From Comamonas sp. (GTDB lineage: Bacteria > Pseudomonadota > Gammaproteobacteria > Burkholderiales > Burkholderiaceae_C): a stretch of DNA of 62,970 nt. The DNA lies in NCBI RefSeq assembly GCF_009360615.1, contig NZ_SPEY01000103.1, positions 1-62,970 of the forward strand, in the 5' to 3' direction. Each line of letters starts with the position of its first letter. Positions within the stretch are counted from its first letter, which is position 1. A program made the position numbers and the translations under genes. The notes beneath the pieces were generated by a model, which had not been told where the DNA came from, ran no database searches, and was given only the letters and a program-made list of their open reading frames with translations. Of the stretch, positions 41,339 through 53,939 are shown one piece after another.

Positions 41339-42145
41339 CTAGATCTGCTGCAGCCAGGCGATTTCGGTCGCGGTGAAGCCTGCGGCGCGGCGTGCCCTCT
41401 CATTGAAGGGCGGACGAAGGCGCGGTGCTTCATAGCGCTGCGTCAGCTCCAGGTACAACGATTCGGGATCCAGACCGTTTTTCTCGCACAGCCAGCGATA
41501 CCAGTGGTTGCCGATGGCGACATGGCCGACTTCCTCGCGCAAGATGATGTCCAGGATGTCGCAGGCAGCCAGCGCGTCGGGCGCATGGGTGTTGCGCAGC
41601 TTGTTCTGGATCTGCGGCGTGGCGTCCAGGCCGCGCGCTTCCAGGGTTCTCGGCACCAGGGCCATGCGGGCCACGATATCGCCGGCCGTCTTTTCGCACA
41701 TGGTCCACAGGCCCTGGTGGGCCGGGTGGTCGCCATAATCCTGTCCATGGTGCTGGCGCAGATGGTTGCGCAGCAGGCGGAAATGCCTGGCTTCCTCGGC
41801 TGCCACCTGGAGCCAGTCGTGGTAATACCGCTCGGGCATGCCGTCGAAGCGCCAGATGGCGTCCAGCGCGAGGTTGATGGCATTGAACTCGATGTGCGCA
41901 ATGGCGTGGATGAGGACGGCCCGACCTTCGAGCGTGGCCGGTGAGCGGCGCGCCACGGCCGTGTGGTGCCTGAGCTCGGGCCTGGCCGGGCGACCGGGCA
42001 GATCGGCTTCGGCAAGGCCCAGCACAGGGGCGGTTTCTGCGATTGAATAGAGAGCTTTTTGCGTATACAGATCAATGGCTGCAGCCGCTTTTTGTTCAGG
42101 GTCTGCAAAGCACAAGACCTCCAGCGCGCGATGACGTAACTCCAT
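41339..42145 (-). CDS. DUF455 ferritin-like protein
   Basis: A 268-residue protein of the DUF455 family, a ferritin-like four-helix bundle. Two sets of metal-ligand-like motifs are visible: HIEFNAINLALDAIW, AAEEARHFRLLRNHL, then LREEVGHVAIGNHWY. Glu and His placement as ExxH fits a di-iron or similar site. The family occurs near tRNA or queuosine genes in some species, but its reaction is unknown. ATG 42145 is chosen where family homology begins; the frame is open to 42202, which would overlap the divergent gamma-carbonic anhydrase gene. The two starts are 50 bp apart. Confidence 0.85.
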   Translation of the reverse strand: MELRHRALEVLCFADPEQKAAAAIDLYTQKALYSIAETAPVLGLAEADLPGRPARPELRHHTAVARRSPATLEGRAVLIHAIAHIEFNAINLALDAIWRFDGMPERYYHDWLQVAAEEARHFRLLRNHLRQHHGQDYGDHPAHQGLWTMCEKTAGDIVARMALVPRTLEARGLDATPQIQNKLRNTHAPDALAACDILDIILREEVGHVAIGNHWYRWLCEKNGLDPESLYLELTQRYEAPRLRPPFNERARRAAGFTATEIAWLQQI

Positions 42146-42195
42146 CCCTACAATTCTAGGTTCTATAAAGAGACAAGCCACTGGGAGACAAGCAC

Positions 42196-42720
42196 ATGGC
42201 AATTTACGAGCTCGACGGCGTTGCGCCGCAGATTGACGAGACTGCCTGGGTGGCCGACAGCGCCGAGGTCATGGGTCGCGTCACCCTGGACAAGGATGCC
42301 AGCGTCTGGTTCGGAACCGTCATTCGTGGGGATGCCGAAAACATCCGCATCGGCGCGGGATCCAACATCCAGGATGCCAGCGTTCTGCATGCCGATTTCG
42401 GCAAACCGCTGACGGTGGGTTGCAATGTGACGGTTGGCCACCAAGTAATGCTGCATGGCTGCACGATTGGCGATGGCTCGCTCATCGGCATCGGTGCAGT
42501 GGTGCTCAACGGCGCCAGGATCGGCAGGAACTGCCTGGTGGGCGCAGGCTCGCTGGTGACCGAGGGCAAGGAGTTCCCCGACGGCTCGATGATTCTCGGC
42601 AGTCCTGCCAAGGTCGTGCGCGAGCTCTCGCCGGAGCAGATCGAAGGTCTGCGCCAGAGCGCCAGGAACTATGTTGAAAATGCTCGCCGCTTCAAGCGCG
42701 GCTTGCGCAAGCTGGGCTGA
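42196..42720 (+). CDS. Gamma-carbonic anhydrase-like protein (YrdA/CaiE type)
   Basis: A 174-residue left-handed parallel beta-helix protein built of hexapeptide repeats (such as [30 protein letters not shown]). The metal ligands of gamma-carbonic anhydrases are His65, His82 and His87. GGGAG upstream of the ATG supports the start. It is upstream of hslO with a 30-bp gap and in the same direction, so they are probably co-transcribed. YrdA-type members often lack detectable carbonic anhydrase activity, so the role is uncertain. Confidence 0.9.
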   Translation: MAIYELDGVAPQIDETAWVADSAEVMGRVTLDKDASVWFGTVIRGDAENIRIGAGSNIQDASVLHADFGKPLTVGCNVTVGHQVMLHGCTIGDGSLIGIGAVVLNGARIGRNCLVGAGSLVTEGKEFPDGSMILGSPAKVVRELSPEQIEGLRQSARNYVENARRFKRGLRKLG

Positions 42721-42750
42721 GAGCCCGGCTTTTTACCGGAATCGATTAGC

Positions 42751-43758
42751 GTGTCTGAACTGCATAAATTCATTTTTGACGGCCTGCCCGTGCGTGGTGC
42801 CATCGTTCGCCTGACTGAGTCCTGGCAGGAGATCCTGAAGCGCCGCGCCGGCAACCAGGATACCGGTGCCTATCCCGAGGCCGTCAGCACCTTGCTGGGC
42901 GAGATGACGGCAGCCGGCGTGCTCATGCAGTCCAACATCAAGTTCAATGGCGCGCTGGTGTTTCAGGTCATGGGGGACGGTCCGGTCAAGCTGGCCGTGG
43001 CCGAAGTGCAGTCGGATCTGAGCCTGCGCGCCACGGCATCGCTGGTGGGCGAAGCCCATCTTCCGCTGCGCGGCCAGCTGGCTCCGCTGGCGGAACTGGT
43101 CAATGCCCATGGCGGGGGCCGCTGTGCCGTCACGCTGGATCCCAAGGACCGTCAGCCCGGCCAGAATCCCTATCAGGGCGTGGTTCCGCTCAACGATGCC
43201 GCCGGCGGCCGCTTCGAGCGTCTGTCGGATGCGCTGCAGTTCTACATGATGCAGTCCGAGCAGCTCGACACCGTGATGGTGCTGGCCGCCAATGACCAGA
43301 TCGCTGCCGGCCTGATGCTGCAGCGCATGCCCGTGAAGGGCGAGGCGAATCTGGCCGCCGCCACCGAAAGCGGCGAGTCCGAGCACGATGCCCAGGGCCT
43401 GAACGAGGAGTACAACCGGATTGCCACGCTGGCCTCCAGTCTGACGCAGCAAGAGCTGCTGACATTGGATGTGGAAACCATTTTGCGGCGCCTGTTCTGG
43501 GAGGAGAAGCTGCTGCGCTTCGCTCCGCAGGCCGACGATCAGGCTCCGCGTTTCGCCTGCACCTGCAGCCGCGACCGGGTGGCTGCCATGCTGGTGTCGC
43601 TGGGCGAGGAGGAGGTGGACTCCATCGTGGCCGAACGCGGCAAGATCGAAGTGGGTTGCGACTTCTGCGGCCAGCAATACCAGTTCGACGCCATCGATGC
43701 GGCGCGTCTGTTCACCGATGTGCAAAAGCAGCCTCCCAGCTCCAGCGCCGTGCAGTAA
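42751..43758 (+). CDS. hslO: Redox-regulated chaperone Hsp33
   Basis: Hsp33 is a cytoplasmic holdase activated by oxidation. The 335-residue protein has an N-terminal domain starting with ELHKFIFDGLPVRGAIVRL and the C-terminal zinc switch CTCSRDR (CxC) plus CDFCGQQYQF (CxxC), giving four Cys ligands. The start is GTG 42751. Between about residues 200 and 235 there is an acidic, Glu-rich linker. It belongs to the linker/metastable-domain architecture that unfolds on oxidation. Confidence 0.94.
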   Translation: MSELHKFIFDGLPVRGAIVRLTESWQEILKRRAGNQDTGAYPEAVSTLLGEMTAAGVLMQSNIKFNGALVFQVMGDGPVKLAVAEVQSDLSLRATASLVGEAHLPLRGQLAPLAELVNAHGGGRCAVTLDPKDRQPGQNPYQGVVPLNDAAGGRFERLSDALQFYMMQSEQLDTVMVLAANDQIAAGLMLQRMPVKGEANLAAATESGESEHDAQGLNEEYNRIATLASSLTQQELLTLDVETILRRLFWEEKLLRFAPQADDQAPRFACTCSRDRVAAMLVSLGEEEVDSIVAERGKIEVGCDFCGQQYQFDAIDAARLFTDVQKQPPSSSAVQ

Positions 43759-43865
43759 ACCTGTCCGGGGGAGCTTGACCTTGCAGGCCCTTGCAGCGGG
43801 GGCTGCATGCGGCCAGGGGGCCGGGCACGGGAGCCCAAGGAGGTATCAGGCTGCCTCGGGCATCC

Positions 43866-44408
43866 TCAGCGGTCGTTTTTCAGGGATTCGAACAGCGCCA
43901 GCTCGCACTCGGGATCACCGCACTGCTCGCACGCCTTGCGGCGAATTCTCTGGCTGGAACTCCACGGGTTCTGTCTTGAGATCCAGTCCCAGTCTGCGGT
44001 CGGTGCTGTGAATTTGAGAGATGCGGCCAGTTGCTGCCATTGGGCGGACGGCCTGCCGTAGAGCATCACATAGCTCTGTGCGCGTGCGTGCAGCAGTTCA
44101 CGCCACCGGCTGATCTGCTGCGCGATGGCGGGTTCCGGGTCGGCATCGCGCCAATCCTGTCCCAGCACATAGACCAGGGCATCGGCCGGCCATTCATCAC
44201 CGGGCACAGGGGCCATGCATTGCCACGGGCTGGTCATGCCCGCATCCAGGCGGGCCTGCAGCAAGCCATGCGCCATGCTGCGCGCCAGGGCATGGGGAGC
44301 GCCCAGCAGCAGCACCGTGGGCGCAGGAACAGCAAAGCCAGCGCGGGGCTGGCTTCGGGACGGAGCGGGCGCCGGATCAGCGCCTGGAAACCTGAATATA
44401 GATTTCAT
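43866..44408 (-). CDS. Hypothetical protein downstream of ftsB
   Basis: A 180-residue protein I do not recognise. It has an early Pro/Ala-rich segment (about residues 10-25), a central region with alternating hydrophobic stretches (TVLLLGAPHALARSMAHGLLQ, DALVYVLGQDW) and a Cys cluster near the C-terminus (ACEQCGDPECELALFESL, possible CxxC-x4-C metal site). It starts inside the last codons of ftsB (32-bp overlap) with no clear ribosome site, so translation is probably coupled. Function is unknown; the start is uncertain. Confidence 0.6.
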   Translation of the reverse strand: MKSIFRFPGADPAPAPSRSQPRAGFAVPAPTVLLLGAPHALARSMAHGLLQARLDAGMTSPWQCMAPVPGDEWPADALVYVLGQDWRDADPEPAIAQQISRWRELLHARAQSYVMLYGRPSAQWQQLAASLKFTAPTADWDWISRQNPWSSSQRIRRKACEQCGDPECELALFESLKNDR

Positions 44409-44655
44409 TGGGTTTGACCATGCCCAGCTCGTAGCGGGCCTTTTCTTCCACGGTGGACAGGCCGTCCTTGAGGTCGTTGACCTCGGACTGCAGCCTGTCG
44501 TTTTCCGACTTTTCGAGGGCGTTGGCCGCGTACTGGTCGTCGATCTGCTGCTGCAGCTCGCGCACATAGGCCATGCTGCCATTGCCCAGCCAGAGCTGGG
44601 CGTGAATGGCGGTCAGCAAGACCAGCAAAGTGACGCAGACGACGCGGTTGACCAT
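44377..44655 (-). CDS. ftsB: Cell-division protein FtsB
   Basis: A 92-residue bitopic membrane protein with one TM helix (VCVTLLVLLTAIHAQLWLG, about residues 5-23) and a periplasmic coiled coil (VRELQQQIDDQYAANALEKSENDRLQSEVNDLKDG) followed by EEKARYELGMVKPNEIYIQV, the FtsB signature. It forms the FtsQBL complex at the septum. ATG 44655 is the family start; an in-frame ATG at 44682 would add an odd leader. It lies directly after eno on the same strand, a widespread proteobacterial order. Confidence 0.93.
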   Translation of the reverse strand: MVNRVVCVTLLVLLTAIHAQLWLGNGSMAYVRELQQQIDDQYAANALEKSENDRLQSEVNDLKDGLSTVEEKARYELGMVKPNEIYIQVSRR

Positions 44656-44728
44656 AGAAAAACCTGGTGGAATCAAGGGCAAGCGCCAGGCCGCAACCGG
44701 CCTCGGGTGCTTGCTTCAGCCCTGCACT

Positions 44729-46450
<1,722 letters not shown>

Positions 46451-47308
46451 TCAGGCCTGGAAGTGGTCTTCCAGGAAGCCGTTGCGCTTGGTCACATCGT
46501 CCAGCGCCACCAGGGTCTCCAGCAAGGCCTTCATGTGCTTGAGCGGAACGGCATTGGGCCCGTCCGACAGGGCGTTGCAGGGGTCGGGGTGGGTTTCCAT
46601 GAACAGGCCCGCCACGCCCACGGCCACGGCCGCACGCGAGAGCACGGGCACCATTTCGCGCATGCCACCGCTGGAGGTGCCGTTGCCGCCGGGCAGCTGC
46701 ACGCTGTGGGTGGCGTCGAACACGACAGGGGCGCCGGTTTCGCGCATGATGGCCAGCGAGCGCATGTCGCTGACCAGATTGTTGTAGCCGAAGCTGGCGC
46801 CGCGTTCGCAGGCCGTGAAGCTGTCTGCGGGCAGGCCCGCTTCCAGGGCCGCAGCGCGGGCCTTGTCGATGACATTCTTCATGTCATGCGGAGCCAGGAA
46901 CTGCCCCTTCTTGATGTTCACGGGCTTGCCCGACTGGGCCACGGCGCGGATGAAGTCCGTCTGGCGGCACAGGAAGGCGGGGGTCTGCAGCATGTCGACG
47001 ACAGACGCCACATGAGGCACTTCGGCCTCGGTGTGCACATCGGTGAGGATGGGCACGTTCAATTCCTTTTTCACCTTGGCGAGGATCTCCAGGCCTTTTT
47101 CCATGCCGGGGCCGCGAAAGCTGGTGCCCGAGGAGCGGTTGGCCTTGTCGAAGCTGCTCTTGAAGATGAAGTGGATGCCCAGCGAGGCGGTGATTTCCTT
47201 GAGTTGCCCGGCCACGTCCATCTGCAGCTGTTCGGATTCGACCACGCACGGGCCGGCGATCAGAAAGAAGCGTTGGTCCAGACCAATATCAAAGCCACAG
47301 AGTTTCAT
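46451..47308 (-). CDS. kdsA: 3-deoxy-8-phosphooctulonate synthase, metal-dependent type
   Basis: KdsA joins arabinose 5-phosphate and phosphoenolpyruvate to KDO 8-phosphate for lipopolysaccharide. The 285-residue protein has [11 protein letters not shown] with Cys21, [38 protein letters not shown] and [11 protein letters not shown]. In E. coli the residue equal to Cys21 is Asn; Cys marks the class II metal-dependent enzymes such as that of Aquifex. AAGGAACCC precedes ATG 47308. It is downstream of pyrG in the same direction. Confidence 0.95.
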   Translation of the reverse strand: MKLCGFDIGLDQRFFLIAGPCVVESEQLQMDVAGQLKEITASLGIHFIFKSSFDKANRSSGTSFRGPGMEKGLEILAKVKKELNVPILTDVHTEAEVPHVASVVDMLQTPAFLCRQTDFIRAVAQSGKPVNIKKGQFLAPHDMKNVIDKARAAALEAGLPADSFTACERGASFGYNNLVSDMRSLAIMRETGAPVVFDATHSVQLPGGNGTSSGGMREMVPVLSRAAVAVGVAGLFMETHPDPCNALSDGPNAVPLKHMKALLETLVALDDVTKRNGFLEDHFQA

Positions 47309-47351
47309 GGTGGGTTCCTTTTTTGCATGCCGTGCATGCTTCAAAAACTGA

Positions 47352-47427
47352 AGCTGCCAGCGCTCTTTATTGAATGATTTCAGCATCATCTGATGCTGAA
47401 ATCATTGATTTTCAAGCGCTGGCAGCT
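47352..47427. repeat. 76-bp nested inverted repeat between pyrG and kdsA
   Basis: Outer arms AGCTGCCAGCGCT (47352-47364) and AGCGCTGGCAGCT (47415-47427) are exact complements. Inner arms AATGATTTCAGCATCA (47373-47388) and TGATGCTGAAATCATT (47391-47406) are also exact, with a TC loop. The 8-base segments between them are unpaired, making an internal bulge. It occupies half of the 151-bp gap and could extrude as a cruciform or fold as a long RNA hairpin. It resembles a dispersed Comamonadaceae intergenic element. Confidence 0.85.
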
Positions 47428-47459
47428 CCTATTCCAGGATCGATTCCGAAGGAGGGGAA

Positions 47460-49211
<1,752 letters not shown>

Positions 49212-49234
49212 TCAGGTCTGATAAATTGCGCAGC

Positions 49235-50461
49235 ATGAATGACGTGTTCGCAGGCAAACATCTGGTGCTGGGTCTCTCCGGGGGCGTGGCTTGTTACAAA
49301 TCGGCCATGTTGTGCCGCCTGCTGGTTCAGGCCGGTGCCACGGTGCAGGTGGTCATGACGGAGGCAGCCGAGCAGTTCATGACGGCCGTCACCATGCAGG
49401 CGCTTTCTGGGCGCGCAGTCTACACCTCCCAGTGGGATGTGCGCGAACCCAACAACATGCCCCATATCAATCTGAGCCGGGAGGCCGATGCCATTCTCAT
49501 CGCGCCCTGCAGCGCGGACTTCATCGCGCGCCTGGTGCAGGGACGCTCGGACGAGCTGCTCAGCCTGATGTGCCTGGCCCGTCCCATGGAGAGCGTGCCC
49601 CTGCTGCTGGCTCCGGCCATGAACCGCGAGATGTGGGCCCATCCTGCCACCCAGCGCAATCTGGCCCAGGTTCAGGCCGATGGGGCCCTGGTGCTGGGCG
49701 TGGGCAACGGCAGCCAGGCTTGCGGCGAGACCGGCGACGGCCGCATGCTGGAGCCCGAGGAGATCATGGAGGAGCTGGCGGCTCATTTCACGGCCAAGAG
49801 CCTGCAGGGACACCATGTCCTGGTGACGGCCGGCCCGACCTTCGAGGCCATCGATCCGGTGCGCGGCATCACCAATCTGTCCAGCGGCAAGATGGGCTTC
49901 GCGATTGCCCGTGCGGCGCGCGAGGCGGGTGCCCAGGTCACGCTGGTGGCCGGCCCCGTTCATCTGCCCACCCCGCGCGGCGTGACGCGCGTCGACGTGC
50001 AGTCGGCACGCCAGATGCAGCAGGCCGTGCAGTCCCTGGTCGCGGGGGCGTCGATTTTCATCGCCACGGCCGCCGTTGCCGACTGGCGGCCGGCCGAGTG
50101 TTCCGACCGGAAGATCAAGAAGGACGGCTCGGGCGAAGTTCCGACCCTGGACTTTGTCGAGAATCCCGACATTCTTGCCGGAGTGGCCCAGTCCGAGCAG
50201 GCCCGCTCGGGCAGACTGTATTGCGTGGGCTTTGCGGCTGAAAGCCATGACCTGCTCAAGCACGCCAGTGCCAAGCGGCTGCGCAAGAGCGTGCCGCTGC
50301 TGGTGGGCAATATCGGCCCCGCCACCTTTGGCAAGGACGACAATGCCTTGCTGCTGATCGACGATCGGGGCTCCAAGGAGCTGCCCCATGCCGGCAAGGA
50401 CGTGCTGGCGCGTCAGCTGGTCGATGAAATTGCGCAGCGCCTGAGCGCCCAGCGTGCCTGA
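49235..50461 (+). CDS. coaBC: Bifunctional phosphopantothenoylcysteine decarboxylase/synthetase
   Basis: CoaBC makes 4'-phosphopantetheine for coenzyme A. The 408-residue protein carries the flavin-binding CoaC half ([34 protein letters not shown] with the catalytic His in NNMPHINL, and AMNREMW) and the CoaB half ([42 protein letters not shown]). The ATG at 49235 is the family start; the frame is open to 49130. It leads an apparent operon with a hypothetical gene (23 bp gap) and dut. Confidence 0.96.
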   Translation: MNDVFAGKHLVLGLSGGVACYKSAMLCRLLVQAGATVQVVMTEAAEQFMTAVTMQALSGRAVYTSQWDVREPNNMPHINLSREADAILIAPCSADFIARLVQGRSDELLSLMCLARPMESVPLLLAPAMNREMWAHPATQRNLAQVQADGALVLGVGNGSQACGETGDGRMLEPEEIMEELAAHFTAKSLQGHHVLVTAGPTFEAIDPVRGITNLSSGKMGFAIARAAREAGAQVTLVAGPVHLPTPRGVTRVDVQSARQMQQAVQSLVAGASIFIATAAVADWRPAECSDRKIKKDGSGEVPTLDFVENPDILAGVAQSEQARSGRLYCVGFAAESHDLLKHASAKRLRKSVPLLVGNIGPATFGKDDNALLLIDDRGSKELPHAGKDVLARQLVDEIAQRLSAQRA

Positions 50462-50484
50462 TCCGTGACCCCAGGAGTCCGAAC

Positions 50485-51003
50485 ATGAATCTCTCCAGCT
50501 ATGAAGGCCCTCGCAATGGCGACTATGTGGCCTATGTGGACCAGCTGATGCGCGCCAGTCCCGAGTACCGTCGCACGCTGCGCAGCATCGACGGAGCGAT
50601 TCAGACTGCGGTCGTCACGCCGGGCTCCCAGGGCGCTTCGCCCATGTCCCAGCTGCGCAACGGCTTGCAGAAGGCGCGCGACATGGCCGAGCAGGCGCAG
50701 CAGATGCAGGGTGCGCGCAGCACGGCGGGCGGCAGAGCGGTCCAGCGCCCGGCGGCTGCACGGCGCCAGGATGCCGCAGTGACCAAGCAGGAGGCGCAGC
50801 AGCGCTTCAAGACCATGGAGCGTGAGATCGAGGCGCAGAAGGCCGGTACCGGCCGCAAGCCCTGGGTGTCTCCGGGCTCGCTGGCGCTGATTGTGGGCGG
50901 GGTGATCCTGTCGCAGTTCATCCAGGGTTTTGGCGTGCTGCTCGCCCTGATGGGCCTGATGTCGGCGGTGGGCGGCGTCCTCAGGCGCCTGCAAGGCCGC
51001 TGA
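50485..51003 (+). CDS. Hypothetical C-terminally anchored membrane protein
   Basis: A 172-residue protein without a recognised domain. The first about 115 residues are soluble and charged, with a coiled-coil-like GLQKARDMAEQAQQMQ segment and a Gln/Ala/Arg-rich stretch. Two adjoining hydrophobic segments near the C-terminus (about 130-165) would anchor it in the inner membrane. AGGAG precedes the ATG. It sits between coaBC and dut, a place where several Comamonadaceae carry a small unannotated gene (recollection). Function is unknown. Confidence 0.75.
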   Translation: MNLSSYEGPRNGDYVAYVDQLMRASPEYRRTLRSIDGAIQTAVVTPGSQGASPMSQLRNGLQKARDMAEQAQQMQGARSTAGGRAVQRPAAARRQDAAVTKQEAQQRFKTMEREIEAQKAGTGRKPWVSPGSLALIVGGVILSQFIQGFGVLLALMGLMSAVGGVLRRLQGR

Positions 51004-51150
51004 CAGGCGTCCAGCGCCGGCACCTGCCCGGCAGCGGGCACAATGGCGCCCTTCAGGAAAACCGCCGGCGGTTGCACGCAGCTGCCGCATGGAAGGCAAG
51101 GCCCGTCCCTCGGGCCTTGTTTCAGCACAGACAAAACGAGCCAGATCCCT

Positions 51151-51600
51151 ATGAACGTTGATGTAAAGATTCTCGATGCGCGCCTGCGCGACAACCTGCC
51201 CGCCTATGCCACTCCCGGCAGCGCCGGCCTGGACCTGCGTGCCTGCATCGATGCGCCCCTGACCCTGGAGCCCGGTCAGTGGCAGCTGATTCCCACCGGC
51301 ATGGCCATGCACCTCAAGGATCCCCATTACGCGGCGCTGATCCTGCCGCGCTCGGGCATGGGCCACAAGCATGGCATCGTGCTGGGCAATCTGGTGGGGT
51401 TGATCGACTCCGATTACCAGGGGCAGCTCATGGTCAGCGCCTGGAACCGCTCGCAAACCGCCTTCACGCTGCAGCCCATGGACCGTCTGGCCCAACTGGT
51501 CATCGTGCCCGTGGTGCAGGCCCGCTTCAACCTGGTGGATGACTTTGACCACGCCAGCGAGCGCGGCGAACGTGGCTACGGCTCCACCGGCAAGCAGTAA
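51151..51600 (+). CDS. dut: dUTP diphosphatase
   Basis: Dut hydrolyses dUTP to dUMP. The 149-residue trimeric-type enzyme has motif 1 [14 protein letters not shown], motif 2 [16 protein letters not shown], motif 3 [17 protein letters not shown], motif 4 [10 protein letters not shown] and the C-terminal motif 5 [12 protein letters not shown] 51151 is the family start, close to the 151-residue E. coli protein. coaBC-dut linkage is widespread in proteobacteria. Confidence 0.96.
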   Translation: MNVDVKILDARLRDNLPAYATPGSAGLDLRACIDAPLTLEPGQWQLIPTGMAMHLKDPHYAALILPRSGMGHKHGIVLGNLVGLIDSDYQGQLMVSAWNRSQTAFTLQPMDRLAQLVIVPVVQARFNLVDDFDHASERGERGYGSTGKQ

Positions 51601-51630
51601 GCCTGCCAAAAGGCACGGCCCTCGCGCGAC

Positions 51631-52440
51631 ATGAGCCGCAAGTCCCGCAACCGCTCTGCTGCCTGGACCCAGGTGCAACTGGGCCGCGACCAGCACATGC
51701 GGCGGTGCCTGCAAAAGCGCCACTGGCTGCGTCTGCATGCCGCACTGACCGGCGGCCTCAGTCTGGCTGCCATGTCCCTGATCAGTCTGTGCCTGCTGCA
51801 TGCCGGCGTGCACAGCATGGGGCTGCGCTACGGGCTGGCGCTGGCCTGCGGCTATCTCCTCTATCTGCTGTTGGTCCGCGTGTGGGCAGGCTGCATGCTG
51901 CGCCGTGACTGGAATACGGGCGATGTGCCGTCCGATGGCCCGGGCTTCGGCGGCGGATCGGGCAGTGCCGACGCTGGGGCCCTTGAAAGCGGGCAGGGGG
52001 GCTCCTACGGCGGCGGGGGCGCCGGCGGCAGTTGGGAGGCGGGCGCTGCTGTGCCCGAGGTCGCGCCGGTGTCATCGGGCGTGGAGCTGCCCGATGTCGA
52101 TGTGTCGGGTCTGGACGCGCTGGATGAAGGTGCCGTCGTGATCGTTCCGGTGCTGCTGGTTTTTGCCGCCCTGTTGGTCGCGGTCACGGGCATGGGCTCG
52201 CTGGTGTGGCTGGTGTTCGGTGCCGATCTGTTCCTGACTGTGGCCGTCGAGGTGGCGTTCGCGCTGCTGATGACCCGCACCCTGTATGTGGTGGAGCGCG
52301 AAGGCTGGCTGCCGGCGGCGCTGCGCATCAGCTGGAAGCCCGTGCTCGGGGCCCTGGTCACGGCCGTGGCGCTGGGGGCTCTGGCCGATTGGCTGTTTCC
52401 CGAGGCCGATACGCTGGCGCAGCTGCTGCGCAGCCTGTGA
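51631..52440 (+). CDS. Hypothetical membrane protein with Gly/Ser-rich loop
   Basis: A 269-residue protein with two transmembrane helices near the N-terminus (about 40-85), a Gly/Ser/Asp-rich loop (about 97-150, e.g. GGSYGGGGAGG) and two or three C-terminal helices (about 165-250). No family was recognised. The start ATG at 51631 follows the dut stop by 30 bp, so it may be the last gene of that operon. It converges with the two-component system 6 bp away. Function is unknown. Confidence 0.72.
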   Translation: MSRKSRNRSAAWTQVQLGRDQHMRRCLQKRHWLRLHAALTGGLSLAAMSLISLCLLHAGVHSMGLRYGLALACGYLLYLLLVRVWAGCMLRRDWNTGDVPSDGPGFGGGSGSADAGALESGQGGSYGGGGAGGSWEAGAAVPEVAPVSSGVELPDVDVSGLDALDEGAVVIVPVLLVFAALLVAVTGMGSLVWLVFGADLFLTVAVEVAFALLMTRTLYVVEREGWLPAALRISWKPVLGALVTAVALGALADWLFPEADTLAQLLRSL

Positions 52441-52446
52441 TCGACT

Positions 52447-53934
52447 TCAGTCGTGGTGCCGGGCACCAGGCAGTTGCAGCTCCATGCGCAGCCCGCCCAG
52501 AGGGGATGGCAGTGCACGGATGCTGCCCCCGTACGTCTGAACCAGATCGCGCACGATGTCCAGACCCAGACCGGCGCCGGGACGCTGTTCGTCCAGCCGC
52601 TCGCCGCGCGCAAAGATGCGCTCGCGCAGCTCGGGGGCGATGCCCGGGCCGTCATCATCGATGCACAGCGTCAGCGGCCGGCCCTCCCCGCTTGCCGGCT
52701 CGACCCTCAGCACGACCTGCCTGCGCGCCCATTTGCCGGCGTTGTCCAGCAGATTGCCCAGCATCTCCATCAGATCCTGGGAGTCGCCCTTGAAGTCCCA
52801 TCGGGAGGCATCTCCGTGCATCTCGAAGCGTATGCCGCGCGCTGCATGCAGCTTGTCCATGGTATGGACCAGGGCGTTCAGCGGGCCTGCCAGCGGAGTT
52901 CGCAGGCCATGACCCTGCTGTGCCGCAGCGGCGGCAGCACGGGCGCGCGCCAGGTGATATTCGACCTGCCGGCTGGCAATGGCGACCTGCTCGCGCACCA
53001 GGGTCGCCAGCGCGCTGTCCTGCTGCGCCGCCGCGTTGCCCATGATGCTCAGCGGCGTATTGACCGCATGCGCCAGATTGCCGGCCTGGGTGCGGGCCCG
53101 CTCCACCATGTCCGCATTCATGCGCAGCACATGGTTGAATTCCTGCACCAGGGGCATGATCTCGGCAGGGTGATCGCCCCTGATTTCCGGGGCGTCCCCC
53201 TGGCTCACGGCGGCCAGCTGGCGGCGCAGGGCGGCCAGCGGTGCCAGCGCCAGCTGCAGCTGTACAACCACGGCGGCGATCAGCCCTGCTGCCAGCATGC
53301 ACAGTGCGGCTACCAGCATCTTGGTGAAGCGCTGCAGCGGCGTGGCCAGCATGGCTGCGTCGGCAGCAATCATCAGCCGCAGCGGTGGCGCATCGGCCTC
53401 GGGCAGCTGCACGGTACGCGTCACGATCACCAGGGTGTTGCCGTTGCCGTCCGACATATGGCCGTAGCTGGCCGGTGCGTGCAGCGGCAGGGTGGGCTCC
53501 CAGACCTTGTCGGCCTGGAAGAAAGGCCAGTCCAGGGTCTGGTCCCAGAGCGAGCGCGAGCGCTGGATGCCGGCCTGCACCGTCTGTCTGCCGGCAGCAT
53601 CCAGCTGGTCCACCTGCCAATACATGCCGGACAGGGGCTGCTGCAGCAAGGGGTCACCGGAGAAGGGCGAAACCGTGACCGGGACGGCCTGGTCCGGGTG
53701 GTAGTTGACGGCGCCGCTGAGGCGGTCCAGCTTGGCCACCAGCTGGCTGCGCAGCTGCTGGGTCAGGTGCTCGGCAAACAGCGTGCGCAGGCCCCAGCCC
53801 GTGAGCAGAAGGGCTGCCAGTACCCAGATCAGGGTGCCGGCCAGCAGCCGCAGGCGCAGCGAGTTCTTCCAGGAGCCTGCATTCTGCGGAGGCGGCTGTG
53901 GGGTCATGGGGGAGGTCGGAGTGTGCTCGGACAT
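52447..53934 (-). CDS. PhoQ-like sensor histidine kinase
   Basis: A 495-residue inner-membrane kinase. TM1 (about 32-50) and TM2 (about 205-230) flank a periplasmic sensor of about 150 residues. A HAMP-like linker leads to the H-box NLAHAVNTPLS with phospho-acceptor His289, the N-box NLLDNAGKWA, and G-boxes DDGPGI and GAGLGLDIV. The variant H-box AHAVNTPL and overall plan are like PhoQ and its PepSY-linked relatives. It follows the response-regulator gene with a 5-bp gap. Signal unknown; divalent cation or peptide sensing is the usual role. Confidence 0.9.
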   Translation of the reverse strand: MSEHTPTSPMTPQPPPQNAGSWKNSLRLRLLAGTLIWVLAALLLTGWGLRTLFAEHLTQQLRSQLVAKLDRLSGAVNYHPDQAVPVTVSPFSGDPLLQQPLSGMYWQVDQLDAAGRQTVQAGIQRSRSLWDQTLDWPFFQADKVWEPTLPLHAPASYGHMSDGNGNTLVIVTRTVQLPEADAPPLRLMIAADAAMLATPLQRFTKMLVAALCMLAAGLIAAVVVQLQLALAPLAALRRQLAAVSQGDAPEIRGDHPAEIMPLVQEFNHVLRMNADMVERARTQAGNLAHAVNTPLSIMGNAAAQQDSALATLVREQVAIASRQVEYHLARARAAAAAAQQGHGLRTPLAGPLNALVHTMDKLHAARGIRFEMHGDASRWDFKGDSQDLMEMLGNLLDNAGKWARRQVVLRVEPASGEGRPLTLCIDDDGPGIAPELRERIFARGERLDEQRPGAGLGLDIVRDLVQTYGGSIRALPSPLGGLRMELQLPGARHHD

Positions 53935-53939
53935 AGGGT

